This document shows, one piece after another, positions 8,601 through 14,885 of a stretch of 22,997 bases of DNA. The stretch covers positions 1-22,997 of the forward strand of contig DAIOGO010000024.1 of NCBI GenBank assembly GCA_036745195.1. The letters run 5' to 3'. The DNA comes from JBFHRE01 sp036745195. Lineage in GTDB: Bacteria; Actinomycetota; Acidimicrobiia; Spongiisociales; ZC4RG35. The position numbers were made by a program, and so were the translations under genes. The notes beneath the pieces are model-generated. The model searched no databases. It was not told where the DNA came from and was given only the letters and a program-made list of their open reading frames with translations. How positions within the stretch are numbered: position 1 is the first letter of the stretch; every line of letters begins with the position of its first letter.

Positions 8601-9033
8601 CCCGGTCGCCGTGAAGGCCCTTGGCCAACGAGCGTCGCACCCCACCGGAAGCCTCGCTTCCGAAAGGTCGCCACAACTCACGCCGCCCGGCCACCGAGCG
8701 CGCCACGATCGTGACCGGGCCGGTGATGCCGGCCGCCCGGTGGATTCGATCATCGGTCTCGTAGGGAAGGAGTGCCATGTCGGCATTCGACCGGCCGGCG
8801 GTGAGTGTGCCCCGGCTGGACAGGAACATCCACAGGTCGGTCGACGAGGTCACCGTCATCAGGAAGGGCTCCAATTCGCCCACCCCGTCGATCCGGTAAC
8901 AATCGACGCCGTCGATCTCCGCCAGGCGCCCCTGCACCCCACCCGGGAGCGGCATCCCGTCATCTGCGTTCGGGTCGCCGGGATTCCGGCGACCCGAACG
9001 CTCCCCGGGAGGAATCGGGGAAGACTCGATCAC
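5626..9033 (-). CDS. GH149/GH94-like beta-1,3-oligoglucan phosphorylase (probable)
   Basis: A 1135-residue cytoplasmic protein (no signal peptide) with the look of GH94-related inverting phosphorylases: a beta-rich N-terminal region with FLMTVTSSTDLW (about 57-68) and YETDDRI (about 91-97), then an (alpha/alpha)6-type domain. Family-like blocks are YEGNWRDIFQNWEALLLSYP (about 476-495), PWGNIGYWGDHQIVYLHRLL (about 534-553) and RPEWNDANNALAGFG (659-673), the last at the place of the GH94 W-N-D general-acid motif. A late block, GSMYGYEGIGSIYWHM, lies near 940-957. Length and motifs fit GH149, which converts beta-1,3-oligoglucans plus phosphate to glucose 1-phosphate. The family is assigned from memory of motifs and from context between GH16 genes. 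GTG 9033 overlaps the TGA of the upstream GH16 gene (GTGA), implying coupling; ATG at residue 27 is an alternative start. Confidence 0.72.
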   Translation of the reverse strand: MIESSPIPPGERSGRRNPGDPNADDGMPLPGGVQGRLAEIDGVDCYRIDGVGELEPFLMTVTSSTDLWMFLSSRGTLTAGRSNADMALLPYETDDRIHRAAGITGPVTIVARSVAGRRELWRPFGSEASGGVRRSLAKGLHGDRVTFEEVRDDWGLTFRVTWMPSPNFGWVRKVDLIDHGGSGAELEVLDGLLDVVPAGVDSVLQQIRSNLVNAYKRSETGRWGTAAIYTLEALITDKAEPAESLAATVVWADGAPWAEVHLDERVIGAMVQGQAFPAGALLTGRRGSYLLRGSLTLEPGATTGWLMVADTGLDHARVLERVGVANGGDARRLIEVDVDSGSARLTAKLESADGVQHTGDPIADAHHLSNVLFNIMRGGVFPHGQGIPVAGLLDHLARWNRPVHGRHRAEIEELGDVIDVEELRRFAIGTGDPDLIRLVLEYIPLTFSRRHGDPSRPWNRFSIRRSGSDGEEGLGYEGNWRDIFQNWEALLLSYPAYLPNVVAKFVDASTVDGHNPYRISHDGVDWEVPDPHDPWGNIGYWGDHQIVYLHRLLAAWDRAEPGGVGAWLNRRVFAYADVPYVIADYPAMLRDPRNTIEYDAERAALVLARAGEIGADGRLVAGGDGQMVRVGLMEKLLVPLLAKLLSFVPGGGIWMNTQRPEWNDANNALAGFGLSMVTLYHLYGYVTWLSGLLESQPRQDFPISASVAGLLSDVVSTLEGVKPDAIDDPRSRREVMDDLGAVGSRYRASVRSAFDARSVGVGSEDIERLCATALEHLWRTIEAGRRSDGLYDAYNVVSFPSPGEARVRSLGPMLEGQVAILSSRALGPAESIDLLDTLYASGMYRPDQDSFMLYPAPELGSFLERNTVSAGRLVELPFLNLLGPEILVKDPSGDAHFSPPMVNRMALEAAMDGSPLSSEDRIRTTELYEELFGHHAYTGRSGSMYGYEGIGSIYWHMVGKLLLAVQETYWAALDVVAAPDVLDRLALAYRRIRAGLGFCKGPAEYGAIPIDCYSHTPAHSGAQQPGMTGQVKEEILTRFGELGIRLVDGRLALAPGLLPASAVLAADGGPARFALCGVEVSIVTGGADQHRVLRDGTWSAPHPGLVLEAGTSREILWRAAPIQAVEFSVAGWPRP

Positions 9034-12000
9034 GGCTCCCGCTCGAAGGCGCCGATGTCACACCCGGCCCCCTTTGGACGGGTGACACCTCGTTGATCCG
9101 TCGCCGGGCAGACCGCGGCGTTGGCGGTGTCGATGGCAGGGCTGCCGGCAAGCAGTGCCCGGGTGAGCGTGGGACCGCCGTTGTCGGCGAGTACTCCGAT
9201 GCCTGCGGCACCCGGCGCAACGACCAGGTCGCCGCCGACCGGGTAGCAGGTGCCGTCGGTGAAGACATTGTTCCCGAGCGAGTTCAGCGCGACGGCCCCG
9301 GGGCCGAACGGCGCAAGGAAGCACCCCTCGTTGACGTTGTCGGCCACGATCGAGTTCCGCAAGTTCAACGTCGCGCTGCTGGGGCCGAACGTGCCGACGA
9401 ACACCGCCGCCGGGGCGTACGACGGCGACTCGTTACCGACGATCGTCGTGTTGATCACGTCGACCACGCCATCGGTGGCGAAGAGCGCACCGCCGTACCA
9501 GCCCGTCGACTGGTTGCCGCTGATCGTCGAGTTGACGATCGTGGCGTTCCCGAGGGAACGGATGCCGCCGCCGACATCGTTCGACACGTTGCCGCTGATG
9601 GTGCTGCGTACGATGACGGTGCTGGTGTTGAAGAAGCTGTAGATGCCTCCTCCTGACCAGCCTGCAGTGTTGTTGCTCACCGTGCTGTCGACGAGATCGA
9701 GTGTGGCGCCATTGCCGTTGTAAATGCCGCCTCCACCCTGCCAGAAGTCACCGGCATCGGTGGTCATCGTGCACCCCGTGACCGTGACCCTTTCCAGGGT
9801 CAGGTTGCCGTTGTTCAGCACACACCCTGCCAACTGGAAGCCGTAGCCGTTGGTGAAGGTGACATCCGACACCGCCACGGTGATGCCAGGCTCGACGATG
9901 AGCACCCGATCGACTCCACGTCCGTTCAACGTCACACCGGGAGCGGACGACGCATCGACGGTGACGTTGCCATTCGGCACCAGTGGTCCGCCGGAGAGCA
10001 AGATGGTGCCGCCGGCGAGTGCCGTATCGAGCGTGATCGTTCCGCCGATGGCGATATCCTCCAGTGCCTGACGCAGCGAGCCGTTGCCGCTGTCGTTCAG
10101 GCTGGTGACCGTGATCTCGGTCGGCGGCGGAACGGGCTCGAGGCGCACCTGGTCGAGGTTCACCTCTCCGCCGGTGGTGCCTCCGTCGGGCAGGCTGAAT
10201 CCGTAGCCCCACACCTCGTCGAGACCGAGCCCGTCATTCGGTGCCCCCTCGGGCTGCTCGGAGCTGCGGGTGAAGGCGGCGAACGGTATGACCACCTCCT
10301 GCCAACCCGTGAAGTTGTCGACGAAGCTCGACTCAAACCGTTCGGCCGTGTCGGGACCTTGGAAGACCCTCACGTAGTCGATCTTCAGCTCCTGGGGGAA
10401 CGTCAGGTCGGGACTGAGCGGTCCTCCGAAGTTGCCTCCCAATGCCAGGTTGAGCAGCAGGTAGACGGGGTCGTTGAAGACCCACGGATTCGGCGCTACG
10501 TCGGCGGGGGTCGCCGAGTGGTACAGGATCCCGTCGACGTACCAATCGATCCGGTCGGGCTGCCACTCGATGGTGAAGGTGTGGTACTCCGTCGCCACGC
10601 CGCCCGGGAACGGGTAGGTCTTGCCGAAGGCGCTACCGCCAGAGTAGCCCGGGCCGTGGATGGTCCCGAAGATCTCGTCGGGGATGCGGCTGACGTACTC
10701 CATGATGTCGATCTCGCCGGTCTGCGGCCACCCGACCCGGTCGATATCGGTGCCCAGGCTCCAGAAGGCCGGCCACAACCCGTCTTCGCCGTCAGGGACC
10801 AGGATGCGGGACTCGATCCGGCCGTAGGCGAACTCTGCCCGATTGGTCGTGACCAGCCGCGCCGAGGTGTACTCACAGTCGCCGTAGTAGCACTGCTCGT
10901 CGCTCGCCGGTTCGGCGGTGATGACCAGGTTGCCGTTGCCGTCGGTGGCGGCGTTGTCGGGGCTGTCCGTGTAGTACTGCAGCTCGGCGTTGCCCCAGCC
11001 GGGGATGCCGTTCACGGTGCCGTCGCCGATCTCATAGCCCCAGTTGTCGGGGTTGGGCGGTGTGCCGGCCGGCCCGGCGAACTCGTCAGCCCACACCAGG
11101 GACCAGCCGCCCGGGCCCGGGTCGGGTGCGCGGTTGTCCTTCAGCGTGAGGTCGATCTGGTCGCCGCTGCCGGTGCCGTGGAACCAGAACCGCAGGGCCT
11201 CACCACGCGTCCAGTCCTGGCCGGTGGCGAAGTCGCGACCGAAGCCCACCTCACCGCCTGCTCCGATGGGATCACCGGAGAAGGTCTTGCCGGTGAGCAC
11301 GGTGTCGGTGGTGTCGCAGTTGTACCCGGTCGAGCTCGCCCGGAAGTGGAAGACGAGGTCAGTGTCGCCGTCGCCGTCGAAATCCTCGGCGTGGCGGACG
11401 GGGCCTCGCTTGTTCTTGTGGGTTTCCGAGGCTGCACCGAACCGGACCGTGGTGTGGTCGACGGTGGTGGCGTCGAAGTCTTCGGTCGTGAGGATGGCCA
11501 CGGTGACGACACCGTTGCCCAGGTTGCAGAGACTCCCTGCGATCAAGGCGTCGACTGCGATTGGCGTAGAGGCGGACAGGATGTGCTCGTAGGCGCCTTG
11601 TCCGGGAACGGCCATCGGGTCACCGGCCGCCACCTCGGGGTTGCCGAGGTTCACCTCGCCCGTCGTCTCCCACAAGTGCGGGAAGCCCTCGAAATCGTCG
11701 AGCAGCAGCGGATCGTATGGATCGTCGTCGATGATGCTCGCCGAGGCCTGCCGGGTCGCACCGAGCGGGGTGCCGACCGGGTCGGAGAGCCGCAGGATCA
11801 GCCGCTCGGTGGGTTCGTACTTCGAGTCGTCGAGCGTGACGACTTCGAAGGACTGCTCGGTATCCCCGCCATTCGTGAAGGTGAGGGTGCCGGACGGCAC
11901 CGGTGCAAAGTCGCGGTCCTCCTCCGCAACGATCGTCTCGACCGTGTAGTCGACCGAGACCGAGGCAGGATCGTCCTCGTTCATCGACCGGTTGAGCTTC

Positions 12001-13301
12001 ACCGCGATCTGGCCGGTGCTGCCTTCCTCGATCTCGAAGTCGTTGCTGGCGAAGCTCACCGTTAGCTCGGGGATCTCGGCCACCCCGTAGAGGGCGAAGT
12101 CGTCGAAGTAGTAGGTCACCGGACCGCCGGTGCCGAGCGTGCCGAACGCCCAGCCGTGGATCTCGGCGAGGTCGAGTCCTGCCCCCGCCCCGGGTGCGCC
12201 GTTGCCGACGCCGAAGTAGCGAAGGTCAGAGAACGGAATCTGCAGGTATCTCCATCCAGCCACGTTGTCTTCGATGTCGACCCGCCAGCGCTGGGCATCA
12301 TCGGTGGTGGACCCTGGATTCCGCTTGCCGAGGATGTCGATGAAGGTGTCGACGCCCGATCCTGTGCCGTACATCCACACGGCAAAGCCCGAGTATGCCG
12401 ACCAGTCCTGGGGAACCCAGGTGTCGACGGCCGGGTTCTCGAAGCTGTGGATGAACCCGGCGAATGAAGTGACGTCGAGATCGAGTTGGAGCACGCTGTT
12501 GGGGATCAAGGCCCCCGGCAGGGTGGGTGCTGGTGGCGCCGCTGTCGTCGCGATCGACACCGAGCTGCCAGCTCCTTGGAAGGTGTGGAAGCCGACGTTG
12601 ACGCCGTTGCCGTCGACGCCGCTCGGCAGGCTGGACTCGAAGTCGTCGACCACGTGCAGCCCGAGGCCGACGTGGTCGAAGTAGACGGTGTCGGCGCCCT
12701 GCGGGAGCACGATCGCCCACGCCCAGATCTCGGTCAGGGTGAACCCGTCGTCGGGGGCGCCGCCGGGCTGGAAGTCGGTGGCGCGGGTGAAGTCGGAGAA
12801 GGGGATGCTGATGTACCGCCATCCCGGCGCGCTGTCTGTGAATGCGTAGTCGAAGCGCTCCGACGTGTCCGCAGCCGGGTTGCTGCGGTTGTCGGAGATC
12901 TCGGCCTGGTAGGTGAAGCCGCTGCCCGTGCCGTGGAACCAGAAGCCGAACGAGGCGTAGCTGCTCCAGTCCTGCGGACCGGTGCCCTCGAAGGACTGAC
13001 CGAATCCGCCGAAGTCGGTCACGTTGAAGTTGGCGGCCAGGATCTCGTTGTCACCGATCTGACCCGGCACGGCGAGCGCGTCGGCCTCTCCGACGACCTG
13101 GGTCGTCGTGGCGACCGTACTCGCGCCGTTGAACACGAACCACCCGGCTGGTGGTCCTCCCTCGAAGTCTGCCAGCACCTCGGATGAGGCCGGTGATGCT
13201 GCGTCTGCCGGCGGCACCGCCACCAGCAGCGACGTCATGAGCAGCGCCGCCAGTGCGGCCGTGCCCCGCCGTCTCTTCGTCGAGATCGATCCGATCATCA
13301 T
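9030..13301 (-). CDS. Secreted multimodular GH16 beta-glucanase (laminarinase-like)
   Basis: A 1423-residue exported enzyme. The signal peptide is residues 1-34, basic then hydrophobic, ending PADA. Two CBM11-like modules follow at about 41-217 and 218-405, then a Calx-beta domain at about 410-527. A third CBM11-like module (about 533-1056) is interrupted twice, once by a calcium-loop module (about 580-683) and once by the GH16 catalytic domain (about 732-981). The C-terminal right-handed beta-helix (about 1061-1423) has Asn-rich repeats and the ending CDIGAFE typical of 'choice-of-anchor Q' proteins. Catalytic motif GEIDIMEYV gives nucleophile Glu863, Asp865 and acid/base Glu868. No sortase motif or final transmembrane anchor is seen. 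Tandem ATGs at 13301 and 13298 follow a purine-rich ribosome site (GGGAGAGAGGGAG); either may be used. It lies downstream of the LacI gene and overlaps the phosphorylase gene by four bases. Confidence 0.93.
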   Translation of the reverse strand: MMIGSISTKRRRGTAALAALLMTSLLVAVPPADAASPASSEVLADFEGGPPAGWFVFNGASTVATTTQVVGEADALAVPGQIGDNEILAANFNVTDFGGFGQSFEGTGPQDWSSYASFGFWFHGTGSGFTYQAEISDNRSNPAADTSERFDYAFTDSAPGWRYISIPFSDFTRATDFQPGGAPDDGFTLTEIWAWAIVLPQGADTVYFDHVGLGLHVVDDFESSLPSGVDGNGVNVGFHTFQGAGSSVSIATTAAPPAPTLPGALIPNSVLQLDLDVTSFAGFIHSFENPAVDTWVPQDWSAYSGFAVWMYGTGSGVDTFIDILGKRNPGSTTDDAQRWRVDIEDNVAGWRYLQIPFSDLRYFGVGNGAPGAGAGLDLAEIHGWAFGTLGTGGPVTYYFDDFALYGVAEIPELTVSFASNDFEIEEGSTGQIAVKLNRSMNEDDPASVSVDYTVETIVAEEDRDFAPVPSGTLTFTNGGDTEQSFEVVTLDDSKYEPTERLILRLSDPVGTPLGATRQASASIIDDDPYDPLLLDDFEGFPHLWETTGEVNLGNPEVAAGDPMAVPGQGAYEHILSASTPIAVDALIAGSLCNLGNGVVTVAILTTEDFDATTVDHTTVRFGAASETHKNKRGPVRHAEDFDGDGDTDLVFHFRASSTGYNCDTTDTVLTGKTFSGDPIGAGGEVGFGRDFATGQDWTRGEALRFWFHGTGSGDQIDLTLKDNRAPDPGPGGWSLVWADEFAGPAGTPPNPDNWGYEIGDGTVNGIPGWGNAELQYYTDSPDNAATDGNGNLVITAEPASDEQCYYGDCEYTSARLVTTNRAEFAYGRIESRILVPDGEDGLWPAFWSLGTDIDRVGWPQTGEIDIMEYVSRIPDEIFGTIHGPGYSGGSAFGKTYPFPGGVATEYHTFTIEWQPDRIDWYVDGILYHSATPADVAPNPWVFNDPVYLLLNLALGGNFGGPLSPDLTFPQELKIDYVRVFQGPDTAERFESSFVDNFTGWQEVVIPFAAFTRSSEQPEGAPNDGLGLDEVWGYGFSLPDGGTTGGEVNLDQVRLEPVPPPTEITVTSLNDSGNGSLRQALEDIAIGGTITLDTALAGGTILLSGGPLVPNGNVTVDASSAPGVTLNGRGVDRVLIVEPGITVAVSDVTFTNGYGFQLAGCVLNNGNLTLERVTVTGCTMTTDAGDFWQGGGGIYNGNGATLDLVDSTVSNNTAGWSGGGIYSFFNTSTVIVRSTISGNVSNDVGGGIRSLGNATIVNSTISGNQSTGWYGGALFATDGVVDVINTTIVGNESPSYAPAAVFVGTFGPSSATLNLRNSIVADNVNEGCFLAPFGPGAVALNSLGNNVFTDGTCYPVGGDLVVAPGAAGIGVLADNGGPTLTRALLAGSPAIDTANAAVCPATDQRGVTRPKGAGCDIGAFEREP
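10359..11108 (-). other. GH16 catalytic module nested within a CBM11-like domain
   Basis: This segment encodes residues about 732-981, from WSLVWADEF to IDYVRVFQG, a complete GH16 jelly roll with GEIDIMEYV. The flanking protein sequences (KDNRAPDPGP before, PDTAERFESSF after) join up in alignment with the continuous copy-1 sequence (SDNRSNPAADTSERFDYAF). Confidence 0.8.
11253..11564 (-). other. Calcium-loop module inserted in the same CBM11-like domain
   Basis: Residues about 580-683 contain VTVAILTTEDFDATTVD and a DFDGDGDTDLV calcium-type loop, followed by FHFRASSTG and two Cys. This module type is usually seen as a free-standing or C-terminal unit in secreted proteins. Here it replaces the few residues (NFNVTDF) that link the same strands in copy 1. 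Confidence 0.65.
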
Positions 13302-13475
13302 TGCTCCCTCTCTCCCTCGTCCGCTTCGTCGCCTTCGACATCTCCTGGATCCCCGAGCGGCTCGCCGGCCTCCCAGTCAATCCGGCTCACATCACTCCAC
13401 CTGAGACCCGGCCGATCCCCGTCTTGCTCCTACGTTCATCATCTCCTCCTCCGTTCCCTGTCGTTCATCCCCAAA
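13302..13475 (-). promoter_or_regulatory. LacI-GH16 intergenic leader with a 16-codon mini-ORF
   Basis: This 174-base gap lies between the regulator and the large GH16 gene. I see no clear sigma-70 promoter and no copy of the LacI-type operator. A mini-ORF at 13392-13442 (ATGATG start, TGA stop, 16 residues MMNVGARRGSAGSQVE) follows a strong Shine-Dalgarno, GGAGGAGGAG (complement of 13443-13452). It could be a leader peptide or simply chance in purine-rich DNA. A strong purine-rich ribosome site for the GH16 gene lies next to 13301. Confidence 0.35.
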
Positions 13476-14537
13476 TCAGTTCTTGCCACCCGAGGGTTCC
13501 ACCAGGCCAAGGTCGACCTCGGCGCTGCGACGATGCGCCCCGCACGATTCGCGGACCACGAGGTTGACCGGCAGGATCTCGGCGGTCGGACGGGTGACGA
13601 TCCCCTTGATCAGATCGTCGAGGAGTAGCAGCGACCGAGCCCCGGTCTTCGCCACCGGTTGGTGGATCGTGGTCAGCGGGGGCATCGAGGTCTGCGCAGC
13701 AGGCATGTCGTCGAATCCGGCGATCGCCATGTCGTCGGGTATACGGATCCCCGCCTCGCGTAAGGCTCGCATGGCACCCATCGCCATGGTGTCGGAGGCG
13801 ACGAATACGGCGTCGGGTGATCGCGGGATCAGCTCGCGCATGGCGAGATACCCGCTCGCCTCCGAGTAGTCGCCGTCCACCCTCAGATCGGGGTGGAGCA
13901 CCTGACCCGACATGGCCAGACCTTCGATGAAACCGTTCAGTCGATCGACCCCGGCAGTGGTCGAGGTGGGCGCCCCGATCAGGCCGATCTTCTGGTAGCC
14001 GAGTGAACAGAGGTGAAGGGCCACCCGCCGTGCACCGCCGACGTTGTCGGCGTCTACATAGCTGACACCCTCGATGTCGGGTCGACCCACCATGACGATG
14101 GGAAGTTCGCTGAACGTCATCTGGGCGAGCAGCCGATCCCCCATCCGGGTGGCGGTGATGATCAAACCGTCGAGCATCCCCGAGGTCACCACCCGCGGAT
14201 ACAGCTCGCTCTCCTCTTCCTCGCTCTGGAAGATGAACAAGGAGAGCAACAGGTTCTGTTGATTGGAGGCGGCGCTGATCCCCTGGATGAGACGGGGGAA
14301 ATAGGGATCCTCGAACAGGCTGTGCACCCTGCTCGGGATGACGACCCCGATGACGCCGGAGCGGCCCGAGACCAGTGAACGAGCCGCCGCATTGGGGGTG
14401 TATCCGGTTCTCCGGATCACCTCCCACACCCGGGTGCGAACGTCGGGGCTGACGCTGACCTCGTCGTTGACCACCCGCGACACGGTCGAGCGGGAAACCC
14501 CTGCCAGACGGCCGATGTCCTCGAGTGTCAGGTTCAT
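13476..14537 (-). CDS. LacI-family transcriptional regulator (CebR-like)
   Basis: A 353-residue LacI/GalR regulator. The N-terminal helix-turn-helix and hinge are textbook (LTLEDIGRLAGVSRSTVSRV, about 3-22, then YTPNAAARSLVSGRS). The rest is a periplasmic-binding-protein-like effector domain with GLIGAPTSTTAG, VFVASDTMAMGAM and IAGFDDMPAAQTSMPPLTTI. ATG 14537 is preceded by GGAGAGAGAAC. The divergent intergenic region contains two GGGAGCGCTCCC palindromes, the operator known for the CebR/BglR branch, which senses cello- or beta-gluco-oligosaccharides in Streptomyces. Its place between two GH16 genes and a sugar importer points to beta-1,3-gluco-oligosaccharides as inducer. One operator lies just downstream of its own predicted promoter, so autorepression is likely. 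Confidence 0.93.
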   Translation of the reverse strand: MNLTLEDIGRLAGVSRSTVSRVVNDEVSVSPDVRTRVWEVIRRTGYTPNAAARSLVSGRSGVIGVVIPSRVHSLFEDPYFPRLIQGISAASNQQNLLLSLFIFQSEEEESELYPRVVTSGMLDGLIITATRMGDRLLAQMTFSELPIVMVGRPDIEGVSYVDADNVGGARRVALHLCSLGYQKIGLIGAPTSTTAGVDRLNGFIEGLAMSGQVLHPDLRVDGDYSEASGYLAMRELIPRSPDAVFVASDTMAMGAMRALREAGIRIPDDMAIAGFDDMPAAQTSMPPLTTIHQPVAKTGARSLLLLDDLIKGIVTRPTAEILPVNLVVRESCGAHRRSAEVDLGLVEPSGGKN

Positions 14538-14570
14538 GTTCTCTCTCCAGGCGCCGGGCCGAGATCTCCC

Positions 14571-14582
14571 GGGAGCGCTCCC
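14571..14582. promoter_or_regulatory. LacI/CebR-type operator O1 (regulator side)
   Basis: GGGAGCGCTCCC is a perfect 12-bp palindrome. The 14-mer 14570-14583 matches the CebR consensus TGGGAGCGCTCCCA at 13 of 14 positions. It lies in the 5' untranslated region of the LacI gene, about 10-20 bases downstream of its predicted start point. Confidence 0.85.
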
Positions 14583-14596
14583 AAACGGTGCTCACC

Positions 14597-14625
14597 ACAA
14601 TAGGTCCTATCTATTTGACGCGCAA
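14597..14625 (-). promoter_or_regulatory. Predicted promoter of the LacI gene
   Basis: On the minus strand TTGCGC (complement of 14620-14625) is separated by 17 bases from TATTGT (complement of 14597-14602). Transcription would start near 14590, and O1 at 14571-14582 would sit just downstream. Confidence 0.45.
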
Positions 14626-14643
14626 CCGGACCGGGCATATAGT
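14615..14643 (+). promoter_or_regulatory. Predicted sigma-70 promoter of the transporter/GH16 operon
   Basis: TTGACG at 14615-14620 and TATAGT at 14638-14643 are separated by 17 bases. The start point would fall near 14650, inside operator O2, a classic arrangement for repression by steric block. It overlaps the oppositely directed LacI promoter. Confidence 0.7.
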
Positions 14644-14661
14644 TGTGGGAGCGCTCCCACA
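14644..14661. promoter_or_regulatory. LacI/CebR-type operator O2 (transporter side)
   Basis: TGTGGGAGCGCTCCCACA is a perfect 18-bp palindrome and contains the exact CebR consensus TGGGAGCGCTCCCA at 14646-14659. It begins directly after the -10 element. Its centre is about 76 bp from the O1 centre, close to an integral number of helical turns, so looping between the two is possible. Confidence 0.92.
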
Positions 14662-14690
14662 GACGGTGGAGCGCCCAGGAGGGAACACGG

Positions 14691-14885
14691 ATGACGGACC
14701 CGACGATGACGGACCCGACGAGAACCGAGCGCAGCCGACGGCTGCACCCAGGTTCTCGGAGTTCGTCACGACCGGTGAGCCGGGTTTCAGGCCTGGGCGT
14801 AAGTTGGCGCTATCCGACCGGCACGAGAAGCCTGACACACGTCTGGCAACTTCCGATGCCGCCCAAAGATGGAGGACGAAATTGA
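14691..14885 (+). CDS. 64-codon leader ORF translationally coupled to the sugar-binding protein
   Basis: ATG 14691 follows a strong Shine-Dalgarno, AGGAGGG at 14677-14683, with 7 bases of spacing. The frame stops at TGA 14883-14885, overlapping the TTG start of the sugar-binding protein (TTGA). The product begins MTDPTMTDPT because of a perfect 15-bp tandem duplication (14691-14705 and 14706-14720), and is otherwise basic, Ser/Arg-rich and without a recognised domain. Third positions are mixed rather than strongly G/C, unlike the neighbours, so it may be a regulatory leader rather than a conserved protein. Without it the 5' untranslated region would be over 200 bases long. Confidence 0.4.
   Translation: MTDPTMTDPTRTERSRRLHPGSRSSSRPVSRVSGLGVSWRYPTGTRSLTHVWQLPMPPKDGGRN

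Noticed and set aside
10359..12065. A 568-codon open frame antisense to the GH16 gene
   Set aside because: Same cause: a mirror of strong codon bias. The sense strand encodes recognisable GH16, Calx-beta and CBM modules.
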